Notes: a model not told the origin generated them from the sequence alone. A DNA stretch of 64,000 bases from Rubrivivax sp. (GCA_027485165.1 JAIXRN010000069.1:1-64000); one strand, 5' to 3'. Shown: positions 26,047 through 34,936, counted from the stretch's first letter. Program-made: numbers and translations.

Positions 26047-27705
26047 TCAGTCCCAGACCAGCGAGCCGCCGCCCTCATAGTCCGTCACGCGCTGGTCGAA
26101 CAAGCTCGGCCTGAGGATCAGCCCCCCGCACAGCTGCGGCTCTGCGTCTTCGCAACCATCGAAGTCGGGTGCCGTCCCCGTCTTGCTCGACTCATCGGGC
26201 AGCGTGACGTCGCCCATGGGCTTGTTCAAGCGTCGCCTTTGCAATGCCATCGCTTCGCTGCTCAATCGCAGGTCGAGTTCGGGTGGCAGTGGCTGGTTTG
26301 CGAACCCCTTGACCTGCACACAGCGGTCGGCGATGTCCCGAGCCCCGGCCGTTGCTATTCGGCGCCCGGTAGACCGGTCCCGGACAGACCAAGCAATCGC
26401 TTGGCCTGCGACGATGAGATCCCGCCACCGATCCAGGCAGTTCGCCATGGCGCGTGCTTCCTCGTAAGCATCCACCGCGCTCAGGATCGGACGGAACTCG
26501 ATGTCGTCCATCACCCATGCCTGCGCCTCTGCGTTCGCACCTGAACCACGCTCGGCACTGGCGGCGCGCCTGCGTGCTTGATCCCACACCAAGGCATGCC
26601 GTATCCACCACGACCAGTTCCGCAAGCCCTGCGGGGCCTTGGGGTTCTGGCTGTCGATCCAGTCGTGCACGATCTGCAACTCGATCAAGAGTTGGTCCTT
26701 CGCCTGCATGTCGGCCTGGACCCAGGCAGCCACATGCGCGCGGACAGCCCTGAGCCTCGTCTGGTGGTCCATACCAACCATCAGGTGAGCACCGCCACAG
26801 GAATGGAGGTGTGCCTGCAGCCAATCCAACGGCGGCGTAATGGGGCTGTCGATACGGGCAATGAGCGTAGCCAGGTCCGTCAAGCACCCTGCGAAGGGCT
26901 GTTCCGGAGCCGTGCGTGCCCAACCCAGCGTCTCCGCAGGAATGACCAGGTAGCGACGCCAGTGCCTCGGGGCGCCCAGCCGGTCCAGCAGCGCACGCCG
27001 CAGCGCCCGCTTGGGTTCGTCTGTGCATTGCCCAGCTGCCATCAGTTCTGCAAACAGGGGGATCAACTGCGGCGCCTCGCGGTCAAGGATTGAGAACGCA
27101 CGCCGGTCGGCCAGCACCCTGTTGTAGACGCCCTCGGTGGTCAGATCAGGGCGCCCTGGCACTGCTGCAATCTGGCGAGCGATTCGAACAACCAGTGAGT
27201 CCAGTTGGAAGGCGTCGGCCACGCACTGGCGCAGACAGCCAAGCGTTCCATCTTTCTGCCAGACCGCCCACACGATGCGAGTCAGCCGCCACACCAGGAT
27301 CCGAATCGTTTCGGGCTCCAATGCAGCGGCGTCGGCTGCTGAAGCCCAGGCCATGGCATTTCGCTGTGTGAATCGCCTGAGCACCTCAGAACTCGCTGGG
27401 CTGGACGTCAGCGAGACATTGGGGTATCGCATGTCGTGGCTGCGAGTTTGGCCATCCTGAAGCTCAAACTCCAGGCCCGTCAGACGGCCAGTCGCAGATT
27501 CGATCCGAAGGCCGTACACCTTCATGACTTCGACGACCCGGTACTCGGCGCTGAGATGCACCTTGACAGGGTTGGCGGCGGCCTGCTGCAACTGCAGCAA
27601 CGCATGGCGCCACCAGCGGCGGCGAGGCCCCAGCGGAGACAGGGCCGGACTGCCGCCGCTCGTAGGTGATCTGGGAACACCGGGCATTGGGGACTTGGAC
27701 ATCAT
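26047..27705 (-). CDS. PcfJ-domain-like protein of unknown function
   Basis: 552 residues. The first 30 are basic and proline rich, the middle is helical and the C-terminal third resembles PcfJ-domain proteins. Visible PcfJ-like features are EARAMANCLDRWRDLIVAGQ, then IAWSVRDRSTGRRIAT and VQVKGFANQPLPPE, which parallel the family's Asn-Cys centre, arginine-rich strand and Q-x-(R/K)-G-x-x-N block. PcfJ proteins occur on conjugative plasmids, phages and genomic islands, and their activity is not established. No Shine-Dalgarno element precedes the ATG. It lies between hsdM and the SIR2 gene on the same strand. The assignment is from pattern memory and needs a profile search. Confidence 0.55.
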   Translation of the reverse strand: MMSKSPMPGVPRSPTSGGSPALSPLGPRRRWWRHALLQLQQAAANPVKVHLSAEYRVVEVMKVYGLRIESATGRLTGLEFELQDGQTRSHDMRYPNVSLTSSPASSEVLRRFTQRNAMAWASAADAAALEPETIRILVWRLTRIVWAVWQKDGTLGCLRQCVADAFQLDSLVVRIARQIAAVPGRPDLTTEGVYNRVLADRRAFSILDREAPQLIPLFAELMAAGQCTDEPKRALRRALLDRLGAPRHWRRYLVIPAETLGWARTAPEQPFAGCLTDLATLIARIDSPITPPLDWLQAHLHSCGGAHLMVGMDHQTRLRAVRAHVAAWVQADMQAKDQLLIELQIVHDWIDSQNPKAPQGLRNWSWWIRHALVWDQARRRAASAERGSGANAEAQAWVMDDIEFRPILSAVDAYEEARAMANCLDRWRDLIVAGQAIAWSVRDRSTGRRIATAGARDIADRCVQVKGFANQPLPPELDLRLSSEAMALQRRRLNKPMGDVTLPDESSKTGTAPDFDGCEDAEPQLCGGLILRPSLFDQRVTDYEGGGSLVWD

Positions 27706-27935
27706 GAGGAGTGGTCGGCCAGTTTGCGGGTCTGTTTTGGTGACCAGTCTGCTCTGGCACTAGCTCATAGTGCGAGCCAGTCAGGACACCCCGGGATCCG
27801 TATCGGCAATGTGTTGGTGGCGTTCGCTGCGGCCAAGTTTCGGGCAACTCTCGGTGCCGGCGCGGTGGCGGGCGTTGGTGTCGGCGCCCGGCAAGATCGA
27901 ATTTGCGAAACAGTTTCCAATGTGGTTCGCAGCCC

Positions 27936-28776
27936 CTACTGGGCGGACAGTGCATCGTCGATGGCCTGCAGGACTGCGAGCGCGGAGCCTGCGAGCGAGA
28001 CATCCCGGGTACGCGGCACTTCTGGCTCGCGCGGGTTGATGCGTACCAGGACGGCGTCGTGGTCGATCAAGGCGGCATGCCTGAAGTGCCGCACCCGGGG
28101 GTATTGCCGTACCGGCGCCGAGTTCGATCACCACAACCCGCCCCGCGCCTTCCCGCCAGCGACGCAGATGTGTCTCCTGTGCGCGGGCACGCAGTTCGGA
28201 CCAGCTGCCATCCCCAAACATCAGGCTGTTCGGCCGCGCCACGGCGCCGCATCGCGGGCAGGTCGGCGGGGCGTTGAGTAGCTTGCAGGCAGCATCGTCG
28301 GTTTCGGGTACGAAGTCGTCTGCCGGCCAAGTGGTCTCGCTGCACGGCTTCGAGCACTGCAGGTGGTGGATCGAGCCATGGCATTCGGTCACCCATGCAC
28401 TGTCGAAACCGGCGCGCTGGAAGTGCCCGTCGACGTTGGAAGTGAAGACGCCGTAGCCCTGGCACTTCTGTTCCCCCCAGCGGCGAAGGATGTCGAAGCC
28501 GGCGTGCGGTCTGGTGCTTCGGTACAACCCCAGCCAGTGCCCGTATAAGCCCCATGCCAGCGCGGGGTAGGCTTCAAAGGTCTGCGGATTAGCTACCTCG
28601 TAGAACTCCAAGCCCCGTCGGCCCAGCGCCGGGTAGGCGCCCCAGAAGCCCTCCGTGCCGCGGAAGTCAGGCAGACCGCTGTCGACGCCCATGCCTGCGC
28701 CGGCGCACACCAGCAGTGCATCAGCATCGGAGATGAGTTCTGCCGCGGCGTTGATGGCGGAAAGATCGAACGTCAT
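27936..28776 (-). pseudogene. SIR2-family NAD-dependent deacetylase, frameshifted
   Basis: The first 220 residues are a good sirtuin: CAGAGMGVDSGLPDFRG for NAD, TSNVDGHFQRAGF, catalytic His in ECHGSIHHLQC, and zinc cysteines (LQCSKPC and CPRCG). PNSLMFGDGSW and VVVIELGAGTAIP follow. At 28094-28101 (CCCCCGGG on the coding strand) one extra base shifts the frame. The expected ending (VRHF, VLVRINPREPEVP, ALAVLQAIDDALSAQ) continues in the neighbouring frame to a TAG at 27936-27938. Read without correction the frame runs on to 27781. Either a real mutation removed the last Rossmann strand or a base-call error sits in this run. It is a canonical zinc-containing deacetylase type rather than a defence sirtuin. 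Confidence 0.85.
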
Positions 28777-28814
28777 GCCGCCATCGTATCGGCCGGCAAC
28801 CTTGGCAAGCCCGC

Positions 28815-29453
28815 TCAGGAAGGGTGCATACGGTCGCGAATGTCAGCCAGCATCCCGTGCATCAAGCCCAGGCGCCTGCTCATGCCCGCCAATGCCATGG
28901 CAACCCAGGCGTCGTGCTCGCCCACCAAACGACGGAAGGTGCGCCAGTGCATACCCCTTGGCTTGACGCCAGGCTCGTTCAAGATGCCCGGCATCCACCC
29001 CAACTGCTTGCGGATCCGGTCGGCCCGCCGTGCGGCGCGGTCATCCTGGGTCTCACCCTGGCTGGCGTAAGGCAGACCCTTGCAAAGACGACATGCGAAC
29101 AGGCGCCCAGCACCGTAGATCACGGCCACGCGTCTTGCGCAGGCTGGGCAGCGGAACCACGGCCTATGACCGCCCAGCGCACACGGCGTCCTCTCAAGCA
29201 GGACCGCCTGGCGGATGTCCTCAGCCGGCCGCTGATGCCCGGTGAACGTGTAGATCAGTTCGACCTGCGAGAAGTCGGCGTGAATCTCGATAGAGCCGCG
29301 AATCCGACCATTCACCGTCCACTGCCAGCGGCAGGCCCGGCCGGGGGCGAGCACACCACTGCGATGCAGGTGCCGGATGTCCAAGGGCAGCGAGTTCTCG
29401 GCCGTAGGCCTGCTGGGGTAAGCCGCCGGGCGTCCACTACCGCGTCCACCCAT
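28815..29453 (-). CDS. Element-associated zinc-ribbon-like protein
   Basis: 212 residues. The N-terminus GGRGSGRPAAYPSRPTAE and the beta-rich LDIRHLHRSGVLAPG segment are followed by a four-cysteine zinc ribbon: FRCPACARRVAVIYGAGRLFACRLCKGL. A basic helical tail (DDRAARRADRIRKQLG) ends the protein. Proteins of this layout recur in proteobacterial integrative elements and prophages, usually annotated as hypothetical. Zinc binding and nucleic-acid contact are reasonable inferences; function is unknown. It is followed upstream (29454-29599) by 146 bases with no recognisable gene. Confidence 0.75.
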   Translation of the reverse strand: MGGRGSGRPAAYPSRPTAENSLPLDIRHLHRSGVLAPGRACRWQWTVNGRIRGSIEIHADFSQVELIYTFTGHQRPAEDIRQAVLLERTPCALGGHRPWFRCPACARRVAVIYGAGRLFACRLCKGLPYASQGETQDDRAARRADRIRKQLGWMPGILNEPGVKPRGMHWRTFRRLVGEHDAWVAMALAGMSRRLGLMHGMLADIRDRMHPS

Positions 29454-29599
29454 TTCGGCCTCCTGATTTTTCCGAAATCATCTGGCAGCTCGGGAACATC
29501 CAAGTTGCCGTTAGGGCCCACCAGGGGTCAGAAAGCCGCAGCCCGCCTCGCTGATCGTCCGACTCGATGGCTGAGTGATCGGTGCTCGAGTTGCCCACG

Positions 29600-30448
29600 T
29601 CAGACCCCTCGCCGGAGCTCTTTCAGCTTCAGCAGCATCGCCAAAGTGCGCTCGAACTTGCGATCGAGGTGGGTTTCGTAGCGGTTCAGCTTCTCCAGGC
29701 GGTGCGCCTGCAGCCCTTCGCCCAGGGTTTGCGCCTTGATGGCATCGCGGTTCTGAGCCTCGATCACCGCCTGGCGGCTGTACGGCAGCATGTCGTCATT
29801 GATGAACTTGGCCAGGGACTCGGCTGTGGCCTCGACCCCTTCGTCATCGAGGCTGTCGGCCCACCACTGGCTGTAGCCTTCAGTGAAGGCCCGGATTGCC
29901 CGGTCGTAGGCACGTACACCACCGCGGCGCAGGATCTCAGCGGCCCTGATGGTCGACGCCAGATCAGCCTCGGCTTCATCGATGCGCTTGCGCGTTTCTG
30001 CAGCGGTAGCGCGGACTACCTCTGCCAGTTCGGAGGGGTGGTTCAAGCTCGTACCGGCCATCTGCGGCTCGAAGGGCACCGCCGCCCGCGCCGGCCCGTC
30101 AGGATCGGTGGGTCGATCGTGACGAGTCTTGGCGATCGACAACAAACCACGGTTGATCGACGCTCCCTCTGCCTGGAGCACCCGGCGCTTGCGCCAAATG
30201 GAACCCGCCAGCTCTTCGACCAAATGCGCTTCGGTCGGGCCATTGGGCTGGTGCTCAGCCACCAGCGCCGCCAGCAGTTCGCCGAACTCGGTGCCGTCTT
30301 CGTGGGCCAGGACGGTGTGCCGGCTGAGAACACCATGCTTGATGGCATTGAAGCGCACGTTCGCGTAGCCCGTCGGGCGCGTCTGATCTTGAGGTGGCGT
30401 CGCCGGGAACGGAATGATCTCGGATGTGTCTATCGCCTGGGTGGGCAT
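29600..30448 (-). CDS. Element-associated helical protein, uncharacterised
   Basis: 282 residues with AGGAGA 8-9 bases before the ATG. The motif ANVRFNAIKHGVLSRHTVL near residue 28 and the following GPTEAHLVEELAGSIWRKRR are ones I associate with hypothetical proteins of integrative elements and prophages. The rest is acidic and helical and ends in a basic stretch (LDRKFERTLAMLLKLKELRR). No catalytic motif is evident. It is preceded by, and probably co-transcribed with, the right-end replication-like module (16-base gap). Confidence 0.7.
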   Translation of the reverse strand: MPTQAIDTSEIIPFPATPPQDQTRPTGYANVRFNAIKHGVLSRHTVLAHEDGTEFGELLAALVAEHQPNGPTEAHLVEELAGSIWRKRRVLQAEGASINRGLLSIAKTRHDRPTDPDGPARAAVPFEPQMAGTSLNHPSELAEVVRATAAETRKRIDEAEADLASTIRAAEILRRGGVRAYDRAIRAFTEGYSQWWADSLDDEGVEATAESLAKFINDDMLPYSRQAVIEAQNRDAIKAQTLGEGLQAHRLEKLNRYETHLDRKFERTLAMLLKLKELRRGV

Positions 30449-30464
30449 GGTGATGGTCTCCTGC

Positions 30465-31028
30465 CTATCGATGGTCGGAATCGATGCCTTTGAAGGCGGG
30501 GCACCGCATGAGAATGTGTGGGACCGGTTCGAGGTGGCGGTCGGTGCGTGCCAAAGCGCCCCGTCGGGCTGCTGAACAGCGGCCGCTGGCTTCGAGTTCT
30601 CGACACTCGATGCATATTCGCCGGTCGTCGGCTTGGCGGTCGCCCAGCGTCAGACGTTCCGCCAGGTGCTCGGCGTCGGCCCGACCCACGGCACTGAAGC
30701 GCCTGGTTCGAGCCATGAAGGCTTCGATCTCAGCGTCGTTCCAGCAGCCCTCGTGGCACTCATCGCCTTGTTCAGGCGTCATGTAGGGGTTGCCGCTGCT
30801 GCGCGCGTCGGTGGCAATGGCGGCTGGCGGCACTTCATCATTCGCCGAAAGGGCTGTGGGGGTTGCCGACAAAACCGACGAAATTGCCCAGGGAGACGAC
30901 GGATTTCGACCAGACGCCGCGGCGGGTACTGACGAAACCGACGAAATCGGTTTTTCGTCGGTTCTGTCGGTACCCTCCCCAGGACTTGAGGAAAGTTCGG
31001 CCTTCGCGCGCGCGGCCCAGTCGATCAC
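30465..31028 (-). CDS. Element-associated cysteine-containing small protein
   Basis: 187 residues from a GTG that overlaps the stop of the DUF3987 gene (GTGA). The first half is low-complexity, serine/threonine rich, with the short repeat TDRTDEKPISSVSSVP. The second half is conserved-looking: CWNDAEIEAFMARTRRF, then AEHLAERLTLGDRQADDRRICIECRELEASGRCS, which suggests a small metal site formed by the Cys residues. Similar proteins follow DUF3987 or primase genes in prophages and islands. Translational coupling suggests a role with the replication-like module, but no function is known. Confidence 0.68.
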   Translation of the reverse strand: MIDWAARAKAELSSSPGEGTDRTDEKPISSVSSVPAAASGRNPSSPWAISSVLSATPTALSANDEVPPAAIATDARSSGNPYMTPEQGDECHEGCWNDAEIEAFMARTRRFSAVGRADAEHLAERLTLGDRQADDRRICIECRELEASGRCSAARRGALARTDRHLEPVPHILMRCPAFKGIDSDHR

Positions 31029-32599
31029 GGCGCACCCCCGTAGATCATCGGGTTGATGTAGTACTTGGTGGTTGGTCGGCCGACGATCTCGGCGGTGTCG
31101 CTGCCGACGACCCAGCCGAACTCTTCCAGCACCTCCAGTGCGGCTTCAGCCTGTAGCGTGGTCTTCAGGCCCGTCCAGCCCTTGCGCAGCACGTCGCGCG
31201 CGGTGAACCCGTCTGCCGGCAACTTGCGCGCAAGCAGGCGGCGACTCAGCGTTCGGGCGGCCGACACTTTGGCCACCTCCACCAGCGCGTAGATGCGACG
31301 GGCATGGCCTTCGAGGTAGCCGCACCAGGCTGCTGCGCGCAAAGCCGTGTCGCTCTGCACCGGGCCGATGCGCCCCTCCGCCAAATGCAGGATCAGCGCG
31401 AGGGAGCAGAACAGCTTCTCGAACTTCGCCAAGTGCTGGCACATGAGCGGGTTCTGTTCGGCCGCGATGCGCGTCAGGTGCAGGTCGGTCGCCCACTCGA
31501 TGAAGACCTGCTGAGCCTTGTCGTCGAAGCACAGCCACGGCAACTTGACGAAGTCGTCGGACGGTTGGGCGCCGTCCTGCAGGGGGTCAAATGTTGCCAG
31601 CCGGTCGAACACGTTACGCACCGCCTCTCGGGCTCCCTTGACCGGGTAGCGATCTCGCCATTGCCAAGCCACGGGATCGGGGTAGACCAGCAGCTGGAAG
31701 CGCTGGATTCGGCCGTCGTTGTCGAGCGAACTGACCATACCGGCCAGGTATCGCTCCAGCAGTTCGGGCTGGATGCCGCCGAAGACCGACAAACAGACGG
31801 TCTTTACCAGCAGGCTGCCGCGGCCGATGCGGTCGATGTTGAAGCTGCCCGTTCCGTTGAAACCTTCGAGGTAGAACGCGCGATCACCCTCATTGCCCTC
31901 ACGGTCCCAAGACGCCAGAAGCCCAACGAGCTCATCCCGAAACACGAGCAGGCCCGCCGGGCTTCCCACCAGGATGTCGCCGATCTTCGCCACCGTGCCG
32001 TCGTTGGTCTTGAACCGCCGCTGGGCTGGCGCTTCCGGTGGCACCAGGGCTTGCAGGTCTGCAACAGCTATGTCCATCTTCAGGCCGTCGCCCTTGCCAC
32101 TGGCCGCCTTCTTCATGGCCGCCTGAATCGCGCCCTGGCGGGCCTCGAAGGCAGCCATCTCGGCGGTGTGCACCTTCATGCATTCTTCGTGTCGCTCGGC
32201 CTCCTTGGCCTCCAGACGATCGAGGAAGCGCAACGCGGTATTAATGGCCGGCGTCTTTTTCGAGGATGGGTCACCGACGACGCCGCCAAAGAGGTTGGGC
32301 GTCACGATCCAGTCGTCGCGACGCTTGGGTTTCAGCGCCACGCGCGCGCCGACGACGGCACCCAAGGCAACTACCAGCGCCACCGCTATGTAGTCGGGAC
32401 TACAGGGCATGCGGTCGGCCTCATCCAGTACGAAGTCCCGCAGCGGGTTGGGCAGGAGCGTCGCCGCGTCGAATGCGGGCGCCGGTGGCAGTTCGGCCTG
32501 GATCTCCAGGGGGGTTGGCCAGGCCATGGCGGCCTCGGCCACTGTCTTGCGCAACGAGTCGGCGACGGCTGCGAGCTTGTCGATGTCAGCGGTAGGCAT
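31025..32599 (-). CDS. DUF3987 helicase/primase-associated protein
   Basis: 524 residues from the ATG at 32599 with GGAGG 6 bases upstream. The DUF3987 region includes DYIAVALVVALGAVVGARVALKP, the P-loop-like VVGDPSSKKTPAIN, then FRDELVGLLASWDREGNEGDR and LSVFGGIQPELLERYL. These proteins lie next to primase-type zinc-finger genes in phages and islands and are thought to act in replication. The C-terminal 80 residues look like a winged helix. It overlaps the zinc-ribbon gene upstream by 14 bases and the next gene by 4, so the module is tightly coupled. The conserved GxPSSxKT could bind nucleotide. Confidence 0.85.
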   Translation of the reverse strand: MPTADIDKLAAVADSLRKTVAEAAMAWPTPLEIQAELPPAPAFDAATLLPNPLRDFVLDEADRMPCSPDYIAVALVVALGAVVGARVALKPKRRDDWIVTPNLFGGVVGDPSSKKTPAINTALRFLDRLEAKEAERHEECMKVHTAEMAAFEARQGAIQAAMKKAASGKGDGLKMDIAVADLQALVPPEAPAQRRFKTNDGTVAKIGDILVGSPAGLLVFRDELVGLLASWDREGNEGDRAFYLEGFNGTGSFNIDRIGRGSLLVKTVCLSVFGGIQPELLERYLAGMVSSLDNDGRIQRFQLLVYPDPVAWQWRDRYPVKGAREAVRNVFDRLATFDPLQDGAQPSDDFVKLPWLCFDDKAQQVFIEWATDLHLTRIAAEQNPLMCQHLAKFEKLFCSLALILHLAEGRIGPVQSDTALRAAAWCGYLEGHARRIYALVEVAKVSAARTLSRRLLARKLPADGFTARDVLRKGWTGLKTTLQAEAALEVLEEFGWVVGSDTAEIVGRPTTKYYINPMIYGGAP

Positions 32600-33008
32600 T
32601 GCACACCTCCGCGGCATCACCCAGGCGTTGAGCAGCAGTCAGCAGTCGGCCGAAGTCAATCTCGGAGATCGTGCGGCTGCGGAGCACGTCGGCGCAGACC
32701 ACCACCGCCACGCTGGACTCGATGGCCACCAGCGCGAGAACATCGCTGGCATTGAACGGCCGCTGGGTGGGCGCGGCGCCGCCTGGGGGTGCAGGAAACA
32801 GATCGCAGAGATTCAGGCCGACCGCGGCCAGGATCGATGCCACATCCTCGCCGCCGAAGTCGTGCAACAGCACACGGCCGTCGTCGAGTTCACGGATGGC
32901 CAGCGACGGGTGCCGGTCCTCGCGGGTGGGGCAACTGGCGACCCAGCGACCAGGACCCGTGCGTTTGACGCGCTGCAGGCGGGTGAGGAGCTTGTCCGCC
33001 GGGCTCAT
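32586..33008 (-). CDS. Primase-type zinc-ribbon-like protein (CHC2-like, degenerate)
   Basis: 140 residues from the ATG at 33008, which overlaps the preceding stop (ATGA). The pattern RTGPGRWVASCPTREDRHPSLAIRE, then DGRVLLHDFGGEDVASILAAVGL, then DLFP, is that of phage/island primase zinc domains. The usual second cysteine pair (LLHCFAGC) is replaced by LLHDFGGE, so zinc binding is probably lost or altered. There is no TOPRIM catalytic domain. It may recruit or regulate a replication protein, most likely the DUF3987 product encoded next to it. Confidence 0.72.
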   Translation of the reverse strand: MSPADKLLTRLQRVKRTGPGRWVASCPTREDRHPSLAIRELDDGRVLLHDFGGEDVASILAAVGLNLCDLFPAPPGGAAPTQRPFNASDVLALVAIESSVAVVVCADVLRSRTISEIDFGRLLTAAQRLGDAAEVCNAYR

Positions 33009-33268
33009 GGTGCACCACCTTGCAGGAGCTTCTGCGCCAATTCCAATGCCTGCTGCGGCTGCGTCTGGCTCCAGTGAGCAATCAGGTAGTAGCCCCCGGT
33101 GGCGCGTTCCATCGAAAAGCCAGCCAACGCCAAGTGGGCCTGGAGCGTGGCGAAACGCTTGACGCCGCAGATGGCACAAGCACAATTCGAAGGTTGATAG
33201 ATTTGCTTGAGGGGGCCAGCGTCGCGAGCGCTGGCCCCTTCGCCTTTTTTGGGCTGGGCGGTGTTCAT
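33005..33268 (-). CDS. Small uncharacterised protein of the coupled module
   Basis: 87 residues. The ATG at 33268 overlaps the stop of the HTH gene by one base (TGATG), and the TGA overlaps the ATG of the zinc-ribbon gene. It contains a CACAICGVKRFATLQAH segment, which could be a small metal-binding knuckle, followed by an aromatic FSMERATGGYYLIAHW and a glutamine-rich tail. The overlaps on both sides are the main evidence that it is real. Function unknown; possibly a DNA-binding accessory protein. Confidence 0.65.
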   Translation of the reverse strand: MNTAQPKKGEGASARDAGPLKQIYQPSNCACAICGVKRFATLQAHLALAGFSMERATGGYYLIAHWSQTQPQQALELAQKLLQGGAP

Positions 33269-33537
33269 CAGGCCACCCCCAGCGTCTTGCGAATGCCGGC
33301 GACGGGCCACTTCAGGCGGCCGTTCACGCGGATGGGCCTCAGGCCCTCGGGGTAGGTCTCCTTGCAGGCCCAGAGCCGGGCCGTCTGCTGCGCGAAGCCC
33401 AGGTGCCAGCACATCGTTTCGGTGTCGACGTGCGTGCGGGTCTCGCGGTCTAGAGGCGTGAACTGCGGGGTCGCGGCCGGCGACAACTGCGGGGCGAGCG
33501 GTCGGTCTTGCTGGTGTTGAAGCGAGGGCGCTTCCAT
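33268..33537 (-). CDS. Excisionase-like helix-turn-helix protein
   Basis: 89 residues from the ATG at 33537, which has AAAGGG at 6 bases; a TTG at 33552 is less likely. After a proline/glutamine-rich leader, residues 33-89 form a compact winged HTH: TRTHVDTETMCWHLGFAQQTARLW, then LRPIRVNGRLKWPVAGIRKTLGV. This resembles small excisionase/AlpA-like proteins of islands. It is the first gene of the coupled right-end module. It may be the directionality factor that lets the integrase excise the element, or the regulator of the module. Confidence 0.7.
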   Translation of the reverse strand: MEAPSLQHQQDRPLAPQLSPAATPQFTPLDRETRTHVDTETMCWHLGFAQQTARLWACKETYPEGLRPIRVNGRLKWPVAGIRKTLGVA

Positions 33538-33589
33538 ATTCAACCCTTTCAATGCCAGCGGGGGCGCTGGTCTGGGTTGAATTGCCGCC

Positions 33590-33675
33590 GTCAGGGACGG
33601 TCAGGGACAAACTGCTGCTGCTTCCCTGACGCTTTCCATAGGAGGTTAGGGAAACGGTGAGGGAGGGTCAGGGAT
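33590..33675. repeat. GTCAGGGA repeats between two element genes
   Basis: GTCAGGGAC occurs at 33590 and 33600 (10 bases apart), its inverse TCCCTGAC at 33623, and GTCAGGGA again at 33667, overlapping the stop of the neighbouring gene. They sit in the 130-base gap upstream of the HTH gene. Helically phased direct copies with an inverted copy suggest an operator or a small replication iteron cluster. No evidence beyond the repeats. Confidence 0.35.
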
Positions 33676-34936
33676 CGAGGCCCTTGAGCATGACGCCGCC
33701 GCGCTTCATTTCGGCTTCCGCCTCAGCTGCAGCACGAAGATCGAGCCTGACGCTCTTTTCCGAGCAGTTTCGAGAGCCGTTGATCCTCTCCTGGGCCACC
33801 AGTTTTCCGAAGGCTCCAGACTGCTGATCTCGGGCGCGCCAGCTGCCATTGCGCTTGACCCAGTCGCCGCCGAATGCGCGTAGGTCGGCAAGTCGGCGCT
33901 GCTGGCGTTGCAAGGCGGTTTCTGCCGCACCACCGATGCGGGGCTGCTCGCCTTCGCCAGTCAGGTCGATGTCCGTCATGCGCGCGTTGAGGTCGGCGAG
34001 CCGCGCGCTGAGTTCCTTCAGTTCGTCCTTGCGCCGTGCGGCTTCGGTGATGTTCTGAGCGTTCAACAACTGCCAGTACCGAATCTCTTGCTCGACGCCG
34101 TGGGCTTCATCCATCAGGTCCCACAAGGCCTTGCCCTTGGCGGAGTCAGCAAACTCATGCTGAGACTGGATCTGGTGGAGGGCCTCGGCTCGGCGAGTAG
34201 GTGGCACGCTTCTCAGCAGCAGGCACTCGAAGGCCTTAGCGGGTACGTCTTCGATGGGTAGCAGGAGGTGTTGCACCACCGCCCGACGCCGTTCATCGTA
34301 GGCCAAGTCCGCAGCTCGTCGCGCGTCACGCACGGGCTGTTCAAGATGAGCGACCGCTGCGTTGACCCGCGCAAGTCGCGCCTTGTACTCGGCATCACAG
34401 TCGCGATGATCGCGGAGTGCTTCCTGCGCCATGGCCGCCTCTCGCGCAGCGTCGTACTGCTCAGCGAGTGCCAGGGCTGTTTCTTCCAGGCTCCGATCGA
34501 GGCGGGGCGCCAAGTCTGCCGCGTACCGATAGGCAGCGTAGGCGCCCCTCAAGGCCTCCTTCGCCTTGCCCCCTAGCAGCCCAATGCTGAGCAGCTCGTC
34601 TTCGTCCGGCCCGTCCTGCCAGTCCCCATACTTCTCGCGGATGAAGTAGCCCCAACCTTCCACCAGCCAGGCCGTCAGGTCTCTCGCTGAAAAAGGGAAT
34701 GGCAACCACGGTGAGCTCAGGGGATCCGGACCGCCCAAATCCAGTGTCTCGCACCGCGGGTGCCACGCGAGCGAATGGTCAGATTCCGCGGCCTTCAGCC
34801 AGACACCCCGGTCGTCCCAGCTCAAGGCATCGATGTATGGGAACGGAAACCCGAGCCCGTTGGCGATCGCCTCGAAAACTTGGCGGGTGTACTCAGCCTT
34901 CTGGGGCCTGACCCAGTCGATGGCGCTGATGGTCAT
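33668..34936 (-). CDS. Coiled-coil element protein, uncharacterised
   Basis: 422 residues. The first 100 residues are globular with aromatic-rich strands (WHPRCETLDLGGPDPLSSPWLPFPF). From about residue 120 the protein is almost entirely charged helix with heptad-like leucine spacing (RLDRSLEETALALAEQYDAAREAAMAQEALR-like pattern, and later RRKDELKELSARLADLNARM), consistent with long coiled coils. The C-terminus is basic. I recognise no family. It is the gene nearest the right end of the element, about 200 bases from the attachment core, and could be regulatory or structural. No start motif stronger than the ATG at 34936 was found. Confidence 0.6.
   Translation of the reverse strand: MTISAIDWVRPQKAEYTRQVFEAIANGLGFPFPYIDALSWDDRGVWLKAAESDHSLAWHPRCETLDLGGPDPLSSPWLPFPFSARDLTAWLVEGWGYFIREKYGDWQDGPDEDELLSIGLLGGKAKEALRGAYAAYRYAADLAPRLDRSLEETALALAEQYDAAREAAMAQEALRDHRDCDAEYKARLARVNAAVAHLEQPVRDARRAADLAYDERRRAVVQHLLLPIEDVPAKAFECLLLRSVPPTRRAEALHQIQSQHEFADSAKGKALWDLMDEAHGVEQEIRYWQLLNAQNITEAARRKDELKELSARLADLNARMTDIDLTGEGEQPRIGGAAETALQRQQRRLADLRAFGGDWVKRNGSWRARDQQSGAFGKLVAQERINGSRNCSEKSVRLDLRAAAEAEAEMKRGGVMLKGLDP

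Noticed and set aside
27936..28776. SIR2 gene as part of a Thoeris or other sirtuin defence system
   Set aside because: It has the zinc cysteines and catalytic His of ordinary deacetylases, no fused SLOG or TPR region and no TIR-domain partner nearby, and it is frameshifted.
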